Shown here: positions 1-12,039 of the stretch, one piece after another
How positions within the stretch are numbered: position 1 is the first letter of the stretch
Layout: each line of letters starts with the position of its first letter
Notes under the pieces: generated by a model
Database searches by the model: none
What the model saw: only the letters and a program-made list of their open reading frames with translations
What the model was told of the DNA's origin: nothing
Made by a program: the position numbers and the translations under genes
Assembly: GCA_022414725.1 (NCBI GenBank)
Contig: CM039462.1
Coordinates: 45,322,945-45,386,944, forward strand
Reading direction: 5' to 3'
Length of the DNA stretch: 64,000 bases
Origin: Microglena sp. YARC
Lineage: Eukaryota; Chlorophyta; Chlorophyceae; Chlamydomonadales; Chlamydomonadaceae

Positions 1-119
1 TGACGTAGCGTCGCCTGTCGCGTATGTCTTCAAGCCTGACTTCGACGAGCCGTCTAGTGTATAATAATGGTGTAAACGCATGTATTGGGAGATAGGATGT
101 GAGCAGCTCGACAGCGATC

Positions 120-598
120 ATGGCGCACATTACAACCAATGTCGTGTACGCGTTGGTTGAGCTCAAGTTCATTCAGAATGATGAGCTCGTTGTCAAGGTG
201 GGCAGGACGTCGAGGCCCATTTTTCAGCTACTTTCTCAGTACCCGAAGAACTCAAAGATGATATTCGCCATCCACGTACTTAATCCGCGTGCTTGTGTGG
301 AGGCTGAGACTGTCCTGCTCCGGTACCTTCGCGGAGACCCTAGAGTCAAGCCCCGACGCGACGTTGGTTACAAGTACTTGACGCGGCTGATGCATGTGCC
401 GTCTTTCATGAGATGGCAGGTGTCGTCTTCCAGTACGCGTGGACAGGTGGCATCGACAGTATTGATTGCGGCACCGAGGACGTGCCACCCGACCCCCCCA
501 TCTTTGCCGTTGTTGAGCAAGAGAAGGAACGCGAGAAGGAGAGAGAAAAGGAGAGAGAAAAGGAACGCGAGAAGGAGCGCGAGAAGGAGCGTGAGAAG
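120..598 (+). pseudogene. T5orf172/GIY-YIG-like viral protein, frameshifted copy
   Basis: The first ~80 codons from the ATG at 120 read as a GIY-YIG-clan (T5orf172-like) domain: VYALVE, then KVGRTS, then LSQYPKNSK and a conserved AETVLLRYLRGDPR stretch. Around 370-410 the frame breaks by a small deletion relative to the better copy at 44.6-45.0 kb. The match resumes in another frame from about 413 (VFQYAWTGG, CGTEDVPPDPP) and ends in a run of KERE repeats at 520-598. T5orf172 domains are common in large DNA viruses and phages, where their role is poorly known. The family call rests on motif reading. The copy is clearly broken. Confidence 0.6.
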
Positions 599-816
599 AC
601 GGTCTCTCGACTGGTCGCCAAGATATTCAATAACGTCTTGAGGTGCAATACCCCACGGAACGTGGAGGTACTTGTGCCGGGAGCTGTGTTTCCCGGATGC
701 TGCGAGCTCGTGAAACTTCGGTCTTCCTGCGAACGGACCTCACGCCGATCCAACGCGCACGCAACGCCGCTACTTCGGTCTCTATCGGGCCACTAGCTGT
801 CCCATTGTAAAGCTCT

Positions 817-957
817 CAGGGGCACATGCGGTAGTTTCTCTCCTCCTGAGTTCTCTTGCGCCTTTACCTGCTCGCGCTTGGTCTTGTCAATACCACGCAC
901 GAGCAGGTAAAGGGCAAGAGAACTCAGGAGGAGAGAAACTACGCCGCATGTGCCCCG
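817..957. repeat. 58-bp inverted repeat built from a gene fragment
   Basis: Arms 817-874 and 900-957 are reverse complements with few mismatches, around a 25-base loop. The arm sequence resembles 44148-44205, which lies in the coding region of the T5orf172-associated C-terminal ORF. The hairpin is therefore a palindromic duplication of a viral gene piece, not a simple terminator. Confidence 0.8.
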
Positions 958-959
958 TG

Positions 960-2039
960 AGTGTTTCCCGGATGCTGGGAGCTCGTTAAACTTCGTCTAC
1001 TGCGCACTTGACACGCGTCGACCTCTGTTTGACACCACCTGGTTGACTTAGCGTCGCCTGTTATTATTATTATTATTCGTAAGCCCTCCCCCGATATCCA
1101 TGAATCCCAATTTCACGTACGGATCGTACATCACGGTATATCGGATGAAGTCGATCCTGAAAGGAGAAGACACTACAAGATTTCGCCTGAATTTTTCTAC
1201 GACAAACCGTTTTCCAACGGGCATCATCGATGTTTGCAAGCTTTCCGCAGCTATCACACTTATGCCACCCCCCCTTCCCATCTTTCCACAAACGCAACTG
1301 ATACCTTAAGTTCACTGCACTACTGCATCCAATCGCAACGACAATGGTTTTTTCACACGCGACCATTTAGCTCCGCATGACACACACGTTCGGACTTCTG
1401 TGTCCCGTTGTGTGTCACAAGAGAGGACGCGCACTTACCACAACTTACTTCCGTTCATATCAGCTGTGTTCTCAAAATGATTTTGGGACACTTAGTATAA
1501 TTTGAATTATATCCCCTTAAACCAGATATGTGTCATGGTTCCGTTGTTCACGTACAAATAAATATTCTTTGAGGAGTCTGAGGAAGGTTTGTAATATATT
1601 CTTCTCTTTACATCTGTCGACCTGTCCAGACCATGTTTCGCTAACCAGTAAAAACCGTTTCGGTAGGCTGCAACAACGCCCATTAAATCCTTGTTCTCCT
1701 CAACTGAACTCAATTGCAAGTGTTTCTTGATGACAAGTACCTTACTGTGCGGTCGCTAGAAGCGCACAAGGATAGTGGCTACCACATATAAGTCCTGCAT
1801 CCAAAGTGAACGCATCTATACCCCCGCTCTGTACTAGCATCAGAACATCCTCCATCGTGAAGAAGGGTGCAGGCGCGGACAGACCGTAGTACAGACGCCG
1901 GTGCTGGACTCAAACACGCACCGAGCACGGAGCGGAACGGAATACGGACGAGAGACGCGGGCAGAGCAAGAGGGACACGAACACTGAGTCCAACACAGGC
2001 GCCTTAATTAGCACACGCAAATCCGATGAAGGATCACGA
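960..2039. other. No recognisable gene
   Basis: Only short unrelated frames. A short TTA microsatellite lies at about 1060-1078. Nothing else could be supported. Confidence 0.6.
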
Positions 2040-2415
2040 ACAGGAGGAGGAGGAGTTTTAGGTGGCGGAGACAATGTCATATCAACCGGAGAAGAGGAGA
2101 AGTTTTAGGTGGCGGAGACAATGTCATATCAACCGGAGAAGGAGGATGAGGTTTAGGCGCGGAGACAAATGTCATATCAAACGTAGAAGGGGAGGATGTT
2201 CAGCGGCGGATACATCATATCAACCGGAGAAAGGATGAGTAGGAGTATTAGGTGGCGGATTACATCATATCAACCGTGCGGAGAAGGATGAGTAGAGAGT
2301 ATTAGGTGGCGGATACATCATATCAACCGGAGAAGGATGAGTAGGAGTATTAGGTGGCGGATACATCATATCAACCGGCTTAGAAGGATGAGTAGGAGTA
2401 TTAGGTGGCGGATAC
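2040..2415. repeat. ~48-bp tandem repeat, about 7 imperfect copies
   Basis: The unit contains TTAGGTGGCGGATACATCAT and AACCGGAGAAGGATGAGTAG. Read on the minus strand, the right-hand copies translate to a 16-residue proline-rich repeat (PPPNTPTHPS with DMMY spacer). Left-hand copies carry indels that break the frame. It could be a low-complexity coding repeat or a plain minisatellite. Confidence 0.7.
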
Positions 2416-4400
2416 AATTGTCGTATCAGAAACTGGTACCGCAAAAAATCGCATGTTGGGCAACACGCGTGTGTGAAAGGTTCGTATATTGAGTACGTGC
2501 AGATACTGAGTTGTTTGCGCATAACTTAAATGGAGTAATATGCAAGGGGGTGTCAAGTTTTGTATGCAGAAAACGCTCCCAAATATGAAACTGTCGTAGT
2601 TAGACTTGATGCTTGTCACGCGACGATCTCAGCGAAACCAGTGTAGTTGCGAAAGTAAATTCCGCCACTCCTTTCGGACACCGTTGATAGCACAAGATCC
2701 ACGCTCCAGAACTAACACGTCAACCGTACTTTTATGGCAACCTTCTGGAATGTCCGATTCTCGAAGGGCAGTGCAAGGCAGTCGACACCCTGTATCGCAG
2801 GAGATATGCAGGAATTCGTAGTAAGTAGGGAAACACATTATAATTATCCGGAAAAAGAGGGCGCAAGAACGTATGGACTACTGCCCTTATTTTATTTCTC
2901 AGCGGAGGGTGGGGGAAAGAGGTCTCGCTGGTTTTGGCAGAACTGCGCGGCGGTTTGCAACTTCCTGCAGGGAACCTCGTGTACGCGCACGCAGGAAGAT
3001 AAAGCAGATAATATGGGGACCGCCAAGCGAAGCAAACTATTGCAAGTTGATCTTGACATCAATCAATAAGAAGAAGGCTTACTTACGTTACCATACATTT
3101 TAAAGTGGGCGTTCCGCCTCGGCTCCTGCTGATGTTTTGGAATTTTCTTACTGCATGGCGGAACGACTCGATATCCTGAGATTAATCAGCACAGAGGAAC
3201 AAAAATTCCTGCTCATATCAGCTGGAACGCCCATTCTGATGTTAATCGAAAACGACGTGAATATTTGTAAACAACCTATTTCGTTTGAACTACAGAATTT
3301 TTTTAAAATCCACCGGGAGTAAGGAACGGATCGTCGGGCGTGAGCTTCTTGGACACGTTGTTTACATTACAAACCTTCCTCATATTCCTCAAAAAAATAT
3401 TTGTTAGTGAACACACCAAAAAAATTGTAGTGAACCACGCAAGTAAGGTCGGTGGCGTGCGGTTTAAGGTTGCAAGGGCCACATGGAGTGGCACAGTGGC
3501 AAAGTTATGCTTAAAAAGATAATACTGTTTTTTAACCTCGTGTGACAGGTACATGACTACAGTCAGAGACAAGAATTTGTGGGGACACCCTTACCGGTGA
3601 CCCTACTTGAAACCTCAATTGATTGGGTTAGGAACTCAGCTAAAAGGTTTTGTAATCAAGTGTCCAATCCTTCATGTACGTCCTTCATCCGTATTTCAGA
3701 CCATTTAAAGCTGGACCCAGAGGATAAATTGTTACAAGCTGCTAAACTGACCCAGCAGGTGGGTCGGTTTAGGTTGAGCGCCCACATTTGCCTCTCGGAA
3801 GATGGTGGGTTTTAGGGGGGGGGGGCGAGGGAACACGAATACATCCGGACTCGCTCCCACGTTATCAGAGAGCAGAAGAAGGCTTAGTCAGCAGAGTTCA
3901 CGTCTAGGTTCAGCAGTTGCACTATCGGCAGCCACATTGGATGCGCTTTTAACACCGCTGTTGTGACAGTGCAGTACTCTAGTGGACTTCGACGTTATTT
4001 ACAACCATCATTTCTGCTTCGTCAACGACGTTTTTTAGTCCACCTCCATTCCTTTGTCTGACACTTGTTTTACTTATTTTCTACATGGTGATACAACATT
4101 TCACTCGACATTTCCTTATACCCCATAATTTCTAACTTTTTCAAAATAAAAGGTGTAAACACAGAACCAAAAATAAAGGAAAAAGAAACAATTCAATGTC
4201 CCTAGCTGTATGGAAGTGATGTATCAAGTGGCCAGTGCTGACGTGGCAACTGTAACGATCGCGAGCTAAGGGTAATATAAGGTAAGTCCACACAAGGCAG
4301 TGCCAGCCTGCGCAGGGCTCGCCGCTCAATCGTTCGAACGCGTGGGTAAAAAAACTAAGCGCGCCACAAAAGCTTTTTAGCAAACATGGCAATTATCAGC
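2416..4400. other. No recognisable gene; possible degenerate MITE at 3106-3235
   Basis: No supportable coding region. At 3106 TGGGCGTTCC and at 3226 GGAACGCCCA form an inverted pair about 130 bases apart. They match the outer 10 bases of the MITE family seen elsewhere in the window, but the inner terminal repeat is not conserved. Confidence 0.35.
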
Positions 4401-4404
4401 ATAT

Positions 4405-4570
4405 AATGGGCGTTCCTATGCATCCCGGCCGATTTTTTTAAATAATTTCTATCAGGATTTAGAGCCTCCTGAACGCCTTTCTAGCTTTGAGAGCCCATCA
4501 GCACAAGGAATCACAAAATCGATCGTTCCATACCATGTTTCGCACAACCAGTCAAAAATCGGCCCACATT
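4405..4570. mobile_element. MITE, 166 bp, 4-bp target duplication
   Basis: It starts AATGGGCGTTCCT followed by CCCGGCCGATTTTTTT and ends AAAATCGGCCCACATT. It is flanked on both sides by ATAT (4401-4404 and 4571-4574). The interior matches the MITE at 23077-23239, including the stretch CATACCATGTTTCGCA, with several short insertions. It has no coding capacity. Confidence 0.8.
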
Positions 4571-4574
4571 ATAT

Positions 4575-5225
4575 GATTATCAGTATATGGTGTCTGTAGC
4601 TATCTATCAGATATTCAGAGATCTCAGAGGAATCATCATCAGTTGATTGAAGGGGAAAAACGGGATCATTGATGTAAGGAGGTTTTCTTTGATGGACTGG
4701 ACATTTTGTAGAACCAACAACTCATACTGTTAGCGCTATAAATCTAGTGCTTCATCGAGAAGCAGAAATCGGTTGAAATCATCTTGTAAGGATATTTTTG
4801 TGTCAATTTCTCACAATTTCCTCTTGCAGTTCTGGGAACATAGTAAACACAGCCCTGAAACCATTGTAGTGGGTTTCTGCTGAGACAACATGGTCTTCGT
4901 CATCACAGAATGGCGTCGTAGCGACCATTGGGCCGATACGTCGAAACAAAGAGACGTCGTCACGGTCGAGCACATAGTCTGTTGTTGGCAGGGGTGGGGG
5001 CGGTTACGGCTGCAAGGAGCACACCCATGGTCTTCGTCGATCACAGAATGGCGTCGTAGCACTTGGCGATACTCGCGAGAAGACGCCAAGGTCGAGCCAC
5101 ATAGTCTGTTGCAGCAGCGGGTGGAGGCCGGGGCTCACGCTCGCAGAGACAAATGGTCCTTCGTCATCCACAGATGGCAGTCCGTAGCACTTGGGCCGAT
5201 ACTCTCTGGCCTAAAGGACGCAAGG
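4575..5225. other. No gene seen; short duplicated motif
   Basis: A motif containing GTCTTCGTC, ACAGAATGGCGTCGTAGC and GAGCACATAGTCTGTTG recurs at about 4890, 5030 and 5155, making a degraded ~130-bp tandem array. Frames through it are repeat artefacts. Confidence 0.5.
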
Positions 5226-5229
5226 TCGA

Positions 5230-5545
5230 TGCACTATTGGTCTGTTTGCTTCAGGGCGCGGCTGGCAGTGGCATGGGCGTGCTGCAGTGGAAATGGCGGA
5301 CTTGCTGTGGTCAGGGGCGGTCGTGCAGTGGGCATGGGCGGCTGCAGTGGTCAATGGGCGGCTTGCAGTGGCAGGGGGCGGCTGGGGCAGTGGCATTGGG
5401 CGGCTGCAGTGGCATGGGCGGCTGCAGTGGGCATGGGCGGCTTGGCAGTGGCATGGGCGGTGGCTGCCGTGCATGGTAGCGGGCTGCAGTGGCCGTGGGC
5501 GGGGCTTCGCAGTGGCATGGGCTGGCTGCACGTGGCGGGGCGGTT
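5230..5545. repeat. GC-rich tandem repeat (about 12-24 bp units)
   Basis: It is dominated by CAGTGGCATGGGCGGCTG and variants. The long overlapping open frames on both strands here are low-complexity by-products (Gly/Trp/Ala on plus, Pro/Ala/His on minus). Confidence 0.8.
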
Positions 5546-6589
5546 AGCTGCATCGACAATCACTCGAATATGTTCGCGCACAAAATTTTTGGTAGCCACC
5601 GGTCCAGCAGCTCAAGTAGGGTAGAATTTGCGCTCTCCGGGGTATCTTGACGAGATTCTGACCATGGTACGCACACGTCACTGCATCTGCTTAGGAGGAT
5701 TTCTTCAATCCATCCGCATTTTGGCGCACATCTCATCTATGCAGACATGTTGTTGCTTGTCACAGCTGGGTCTGCCACCGATACGCTTTTCCCAGCCTCT
5801 CTGTAGCAGACAGGCCTTCGTTTGTAATAACGTTATAAACGTACGTGTTTGTACTTGACTTGGCCAACGTCGTCACATCTTCGAAGCGTCGATGTGGTTC
5901 GTTGTCTATCCGTGATGAGTGCCCAGTAATTGTACTGCGCACATCATGGATTCCCTGCTGACTTGTCCCAATTAGGCCAAATCGTCTTTTGGAACTCTCC
6001 TTGAGAACAAACGATCCTCGGAGCGACTCCAATCCCAGCACTATGCGTCGGCTCAAATTCACATGGGCGAGGGAGATACGACAAGATATAGGGGCGGTAA
6101 CATCATGTGCAGTCAGCAGTATTTGCATGGCCTTGGCAAGTGCAAGAAGGCCCGGTCACTTCTCCCACATGATTGGCCATACACAACCGACCATCATCTG
6201 GCACGAATCGGCAACAGGACCTGGTTGCTGCTCTACCAACGGAAGGCACCGTCAGACTTCCTTCTCACATCAATTGATAGTCTTCCCATACAATCAGTCG
6301 GCACGCCTGCAATATCTAGAGGGTGTGCGTGAGCGCAGCCTGTCCAGGAGTACTATAAGGAGAAGAATTTCAGCAGTCCCCGCAGTCCATCATTTCAAGT
6401 TTCGATCTCATGTTGTTAACGCCAGGTATGGATTCGTGAATCTACGACGCGGGGACGTATAGTACTGCGCTTCTGGGAACAGGGAATCCATTGACGATGG
6501 AAGATTGATGTCATAAGTATGGGATCGATTGGATAAGATTGGATGATTATGCTGTTTGATATAACAATAAAGCGACATCATGGGGAAAT
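5546..6589. other. No recognisable gene
   Basis: A 157-codon open frame at 5989-6462 (+) has no recognisable motif. Base composition and neighbours do not support it as a gene. Confidence 0.5.
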
Positions 6590-6880
6590 GCTGTGAATGT
6601 GCATGTGTAATACCACAATGCGGTTTTGGTATCGGACTCGAGCAATTGACAAGCAATGCGACGTTTTGGGTATGGGACCGGCTAAATACAACCAATGCAG
6701 GTTTTGTGGTATAGGAGAGCCGGTCAACAACCGATTGTGGTATTGGGGTATGAGGGACGGGCAATCAAGCAAACCAATGGCAGTTTTTGGGATATGGGAC
6801 CGGTCAATATCATACCAATGCGGTTTTGGCGTATGGGACGGCAAACACCAATGGGTTTTGTGTTATGGGACATGCACTAG
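6590..6880. repeat. ~45-bp imperfect tandem repeat
   Basis: Units contain CCAATGCGGTTTTGG and TATGGGACCGG, about six degenerate copies. Both strands are open by chance because the repeat lacks stops. Confidence 0.65.
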
Positions 6881-9455
6881 CAGCCGATAGATCGATGTGT
6901 TGGGTATGGTGGGATGTCGTATGCGGTTGCTAGGTTATTTATTTCCACCACACACTTGTAAGCAACCGCGCCCATCAACCAACCAGCCTTTATGGAAGCC
7001 CATGAATTGGCGTCTCCACGCCCAGCCGGCGGTATGTGTGATGTTCGCAGCTTCGTCCGACAGGCGTGTCGACAATGATCACGCGCACGATGTGTGATTT
7101 CTATGGCGCGTTACCCGTTGGATGAAGCCCTAGCGTTTTCGCTGCGGCGTGGATACTGCGCGCAGCGTTGGCGAAACCGCTTGTTCACACGACGCGCCGT
7201 ACCATCGCGCAGTTCCACTCACGTGAGCGTGAAGTCTGGAGGAGCGCATAGAGCGTTCGGCGCGAGCTATGCTTACTCGCCACAGATAATGCCTGCGCCC
7301 GCCAATCGGGTTCTTCCACGCAGGGTAGTACAGATCTCGCGACGGCGGTGTACGAAACTCTTGCCTTCGCGCGATCTCCTGCCGTGACTCCAAACAGGAC
7401 GCAACAAACGAAGGTATTTGAGTATCTAATTTCAGATCCCACATCGTGTAACCTGACCATTATTAGTTTATTACTACTGACTAGACTTAGCCGATTTAAC
7501 AGACCGGCATCTCGGTCAGCGCAAAAAGCGAATCGTCAAAAAAGAGATCCGCCTGAGGCACGATCAGCATTTCCCTAAGGCCTGACGGACTGAGAGGCGC
7601 CCGTCAGAGACGCAGGACATATCAGCCGAGACTCTGTGCCAGGCAGGAGACGTCGTCACGAGAACGAGGGCATCTCCAGCATACCAATTTTGCAAATGAG
7701 ATATGGAACAATGACTGAGAAATCGTAGAGAGGACAGGCTCGGGTGCCTGCTCAAGTAAGGCAAAAGCTACGAGCGTCTTTGATTCAAGCGATGCAGCGA
7801 GTACAACAATACGCAGTCCAGGACGTGGAGCGAGGCCACCCATTTGTACAGCTGCAGATAGAATACGCCATATTTCGCAAACACTACAACCCGCGAGGGT
7901 CTCGAAGCTTAAGCAAATGACGCATCAACACTCACGGTATCGTCAAAACGCGCTGAGAGTATCTCAAGAAAGACGGCCCTGAACGCTGATATAGTAGAAA
8001 CCGTCAACACACGGGACATAACCTCCACACAGTGAATGACAGCGTACCGGAGCAAACCACGCGCCCTTACCAGCATAGAAACGTCCTGGCAAGGGAATGA
8101 ATGCTGTGATGCAGATCCCCAGGGTCCGATATAGTCAGCTACACGAGAGCAAGACCGCAATCACACATCCAACGGGTCAGTGTGGTGACATCCGATATGA
8201 TTGTGGTGAATCCCCGGAAAACTGAGAGGAAAACCCGCACCGCGAAAGAATCGATGCTCCGCAAACAACAAGGACGCGCCAAACCTTCAAAGCAACAGCA
8301 TGCCACGCGATTACCGACTTGGGAAACAGAGATCGCGTAATACAAGACGGGACATTGTAATCAATGATGTGAAATTCAAACGGCGGTTTTTTTCACACAA
8401 TACATTGTCACTGTGATCAGCTTGAACGCAGGACAAAAACGGTTCAGCGCGAAGTCTTGTAAGAAGCGTAGAATGACTAAATGGGCGATCAGATTATAGA
8501 CCTCGGGTCGGGATATGGCATGCCTATGGTGCTGCATACAAATAGAACCAACGTCTGGCGCTGAGTTACGTCGCGCAAGACGAATTCCAATACATTCCAC
8601 GATAGTACTCGTGCGCGACATACGCAATCGTCCAAGGCGACATCAACGAAGCGAGACTGGCCATTCTTCGGAAACCACGGAGGAGAGGATGACGACGCAC
8701 ATGGACCTTGAACATGCACCAATATTTATATCTTACTTACTTACACACATATTGTATGGACCCAACACCTTATGCACGAGTATTCGAATTATTATTATTA
8801 CAGTTGTCAAAATTCTGAGAGTAGACATTTCAAAAATTCCGCACATCTTGGTTCTAAATTATTTTAGTAATACAGTAAAATACGATGAAGGATCTTGCGC
8901 ATTGCGCTTACGCTTTTTTACACGATCGCGGAGGACCGTTTGGGCTCTTCGGGATGAATGGAATTTTACGTGACCCCAAATTCGCGCAGTCTCTTCTGTG
9001 AATCTTGCGGTGGCATATCTTTGCTTGCGGTTTGCATGGTGGGTTACGCAGTGTGCTCGATTAGCCTTGCAGCACTTATTGTATGCGCCGGAATCATCGG
9101 TTCAGGATGGGCGCATGTCGGCCGCAGGAAACAAGTGTTACGGGCGTGTAACTCACGAACGAATTGGGCGACTACCCGCGGGTTACTTCGTGGGGAATGG
9201 TGGCGTGGACACACATGGGGAGCCTTAGTTTTGCAAGTCTCTTACTTTTCAACGGTTACGGGATCGAAAAAAAGTATGAGAAACAAATGTAACATCGAAA
9301 AAAACGTGTCAACACCGTCATCTTCAAAACAAGAGAGTTCTGCACGCGTGGGAAAAGGTTCTGCGACCAACAATCAAAGAATGCACGATACTATGCTCGA
9401 GCACAATTTAAGATTGCAGCTACAAGGTTTTACAACTATTTGATCGCATACTGCA
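6881..9455. other. No recognisable gene up to assembly gap
   Basis: Only short, unconserved frames on both strands. Nothing could be supported as coding, RNA or mobile. Confidence 0.5.
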
Positions 9456-10455
9456 NNNNNNNNNNNNNNNNNNNNNNNNNNNNNNNNNNNNNNNNNNNNN
9501 NNNNNNNNNNNNNNNNNNNNNNNNNNNNNNNNNNNNNNNNNNNNNNNNNNNNNNNNNNNNNNNNNNNNNNNNNNNNNNNNNNNNNNNNNNNNNNNNNNNN
9601 NNNNNNNNNNNNNNNNNNNNNNNNNNNNNNNNNNNNNNNNNNNNNNNNNNNNNNNNNNNNNNNNNNNNNNNNNNNNNNNNNNNNNNNNNNNNNNNNNNNN
9701 NNNNNNNNNNNNNNNNNNNNNNNNNNNNNNNNNNNNNNNNNNNNNNNNNNNNNNNNNNNNNNNNNNNNNNNNNNNNNNNNNNNNNNNNNNNNNNNNNNNN
9801 NNNNNNNNNNNNNNNNNNNNNNNNNNNNNNNNNNNNNNNNNNNNNNNNNNNNNNNNNNNNNNNNNNNNNNNNNNNNNNNNNNNNNNNNNNNNNNNNNNNN
9901 NNNNNNNNNNNNNNNNNNNNNNNNNNNNNNNNNNNNNNNNNNNNNNNNNNNNNNNNNNNNNNNNNNNNNNNNNNNNNNNNNNNNNNNNNNNNNNNNNNNN
10001 NNNNNNNNNNNNNNNNNNNNNNNNNNNNNNNNNNNNNNNNNNNNNNNNNNNNNNNNNNNNNNNNNNNNNNNNNNNNNNNNNNNNNNNNNNNNNNNNNNNN
10101 NNNNNNNNNNNNNNNNNNNNNNNNNNNNNNNNNNNNNNNNNNNNNNNNNNNNNNNNNNNNNNNNNNNNNNNNNNNNNNNNNNNNNNNNNNNNNNNNNNNN
10201 NNNNNNNNNNNNNNNNNNNNNNNNNNNNNNNNNNNNNNNNNNNNNNNNNNNNNNNNNNNNNNNNNNNNNNNNNNNNNNNNNNNNNNNNNNNNNNNNNNNN
10301 NNNNNNNNNNNNNNNNNNNNNNNNNNNNNNNNNNNNNNNNNNNNNNNNNNNNNNNNNNNNNNNNNNNNNNNNNNNNNNNNNNNNNNNNNNNNNNNNNNNN
10401 NNNNNNNNNNNNNNNNNNNNNNNNNNNNNNNNNNNNNNNNNNNNNNNNNNNNNNN
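9456..10455. other. Assembly gap (1000 N)
   Basis: Exactly 1000 N, so probably a gap of unknown real size. The left end of the large transposon and possibly the 3' end of the RCC1-type gene should lie in or beyond this gap. Confidence 0.99.
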
Positions 10456-10639
10456 CTGATAACTTCTGCACTTGGTGCTGGACAGCGTCATGTGCTTAAG
10501 TGACGCCATTGGTGCTACCTGACACGAATACTGTCTACTCTAGATTGTGGACAGGCCTATTCACGTTGTAGAAAGAGGCGCCAATGCTAAACTGTTGGGT
10601 AACAACAGCGGCCTGCTACAATCGCTGCCCACTAGAATC

Positions 10640-11960
10640 TCCCTCCTCCATCCCCCAATCCGCCATCCTTCTCCTCCTCCATCTCTCCTCCTTAGCAATG
10701 TCTACATTGTCTCCATCGATCCCGCACAGCCTCTGCCCTTGGTGTCCTTTCTCAATGGATTGGCAGCTTGACCCCTTTGCAGACTCCTTGCTGCTGGCAC
10801 TGGATGCCATGCCCAGCTACCTTTCTCTGGCAGCTTGACCCCGTTGCATGACCTGCAGCTTGACCCCTTGCATGACCCCGTGATGTGCATGATTGACCCC
10901 CCTTGCCGGGCCCCCCCTTGCTGCGCATGCAGAAAGACTGTTTTGATAAGTCGGAAAGGCTTCTGCTTCATTGCCTTGCGCTTTCACCTCTTTTCATGCC
11001 TTGCGTCTTTCACATCCTTTCATGCCATTGCCGACAATTGCCTTTTGCATCCTGGCCCTGCATGCGTCCCGCAGTTGCACCTAATTCTCGCACCCTTTTG
11101 CGAATTTCACTGCTATGAATTCACTTCAGCTCTGTTCTCAATGATCTGCTGCTTTGCCTTCGCTTTCTTGCATCACTTGCTGCGCATCTGCATTAGCACC
11201 GGGTGTTGTTGAATAGACTCCCGAGTTGCTTCTAATTCTCGGCCACCCTTTGCCGAATGCATTTCACTTTCACTAACCTGCCCTAGGCACCTTCTCTGGT
11301 GGCATGCTGGGCAGATAGCCAGGAGCACTGGCGCTCGGAAGCAACTGATAGGTCTGCCTACCTGCATGGCGGTTACCCGCCTGCACCTGCCCAGACCAGA
11401 CCAGGGACACGCGCCGCGGCCAGCACTCTGCGCCGGAGTACTGCGCGCAACAGCTCTGCACCCGCCTGCACCTTCCTGAAGGTCGCCTACCTGCGTGTAT
11501 GGTTACCCGCCTGCACCTGGTCAGAGTACTGGCGCGACATTACTACATACCCCAATATGCATGCACCCTAGCTTACCGTTCAATATTTCCATAGAGTCTG
11601 TTTGTTTATGAATTGCACCCCTTGTAGTGGTAGGGAACCTTTTTGCGCAAATGTTAGCCCAGGTTTAGCCTGCCTTGTGCCTTGGTGTTGACCAATTACT
11701 GCTTTCGCCAACAGGTTGCCTTTTTTATGGGTTAATGCTTTGCGGCGAGTGGTGGTTGGGTTTTATGTTGTGAATTGGGTACTTTCCACGACATTGACAT
11801 ATGATTCATTGTACACCTGCAGTTCTTCTTATTTTACTGTGTTCTTGCCCACCTCGGCCACCTACCTATTTACTAGGTTTGTTTTAGTGGCCCCAGTTAC
11901 TGCAATAGGTAAAGCAAAGATGTGTAGTTGAGGCCCTGCTTGACTTTGCATAGCATTGAC
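10640..11960. other. Transposon 5' region, short direct motifs
   Basis: Repeats of GACCCC and CAGCTTGACCCC, a CTCCTCC tract encoding acidic residues on the minus strand, and Pro/Cys-rich low-complexity frames. A counterpart with many indels lies at 30300-31700 in the other copy. I see no recognisable protein. Confidence 0.5.
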
Positions 11961-12039
11961 TGATGAAATGTCATAGCCCAGAAGAATTTAGCCCTTTTGC
12001 TTGTTCCGTCTAGCATTCAGTGATTCAAGTTTTCTTTGA

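Noticed and set aside
4890..5624. 244-codon Gly/Trp/Ala-rich open frame and its opposite-strand partners
   Set aside because: Low-complexity GC repeat open on both strands; no start context or domain.
9374..10509. Long frames across 9456-10455 and 57725-58724
   Set aside because: They consist of N and are artefacts of the gaps.
10640..11570. Cys/Pro-rich plus frames as secreted proteins
   Set aside because: The matching segment of the other transposon copy has many frame-breaking indels, so they are not conserved as coding.
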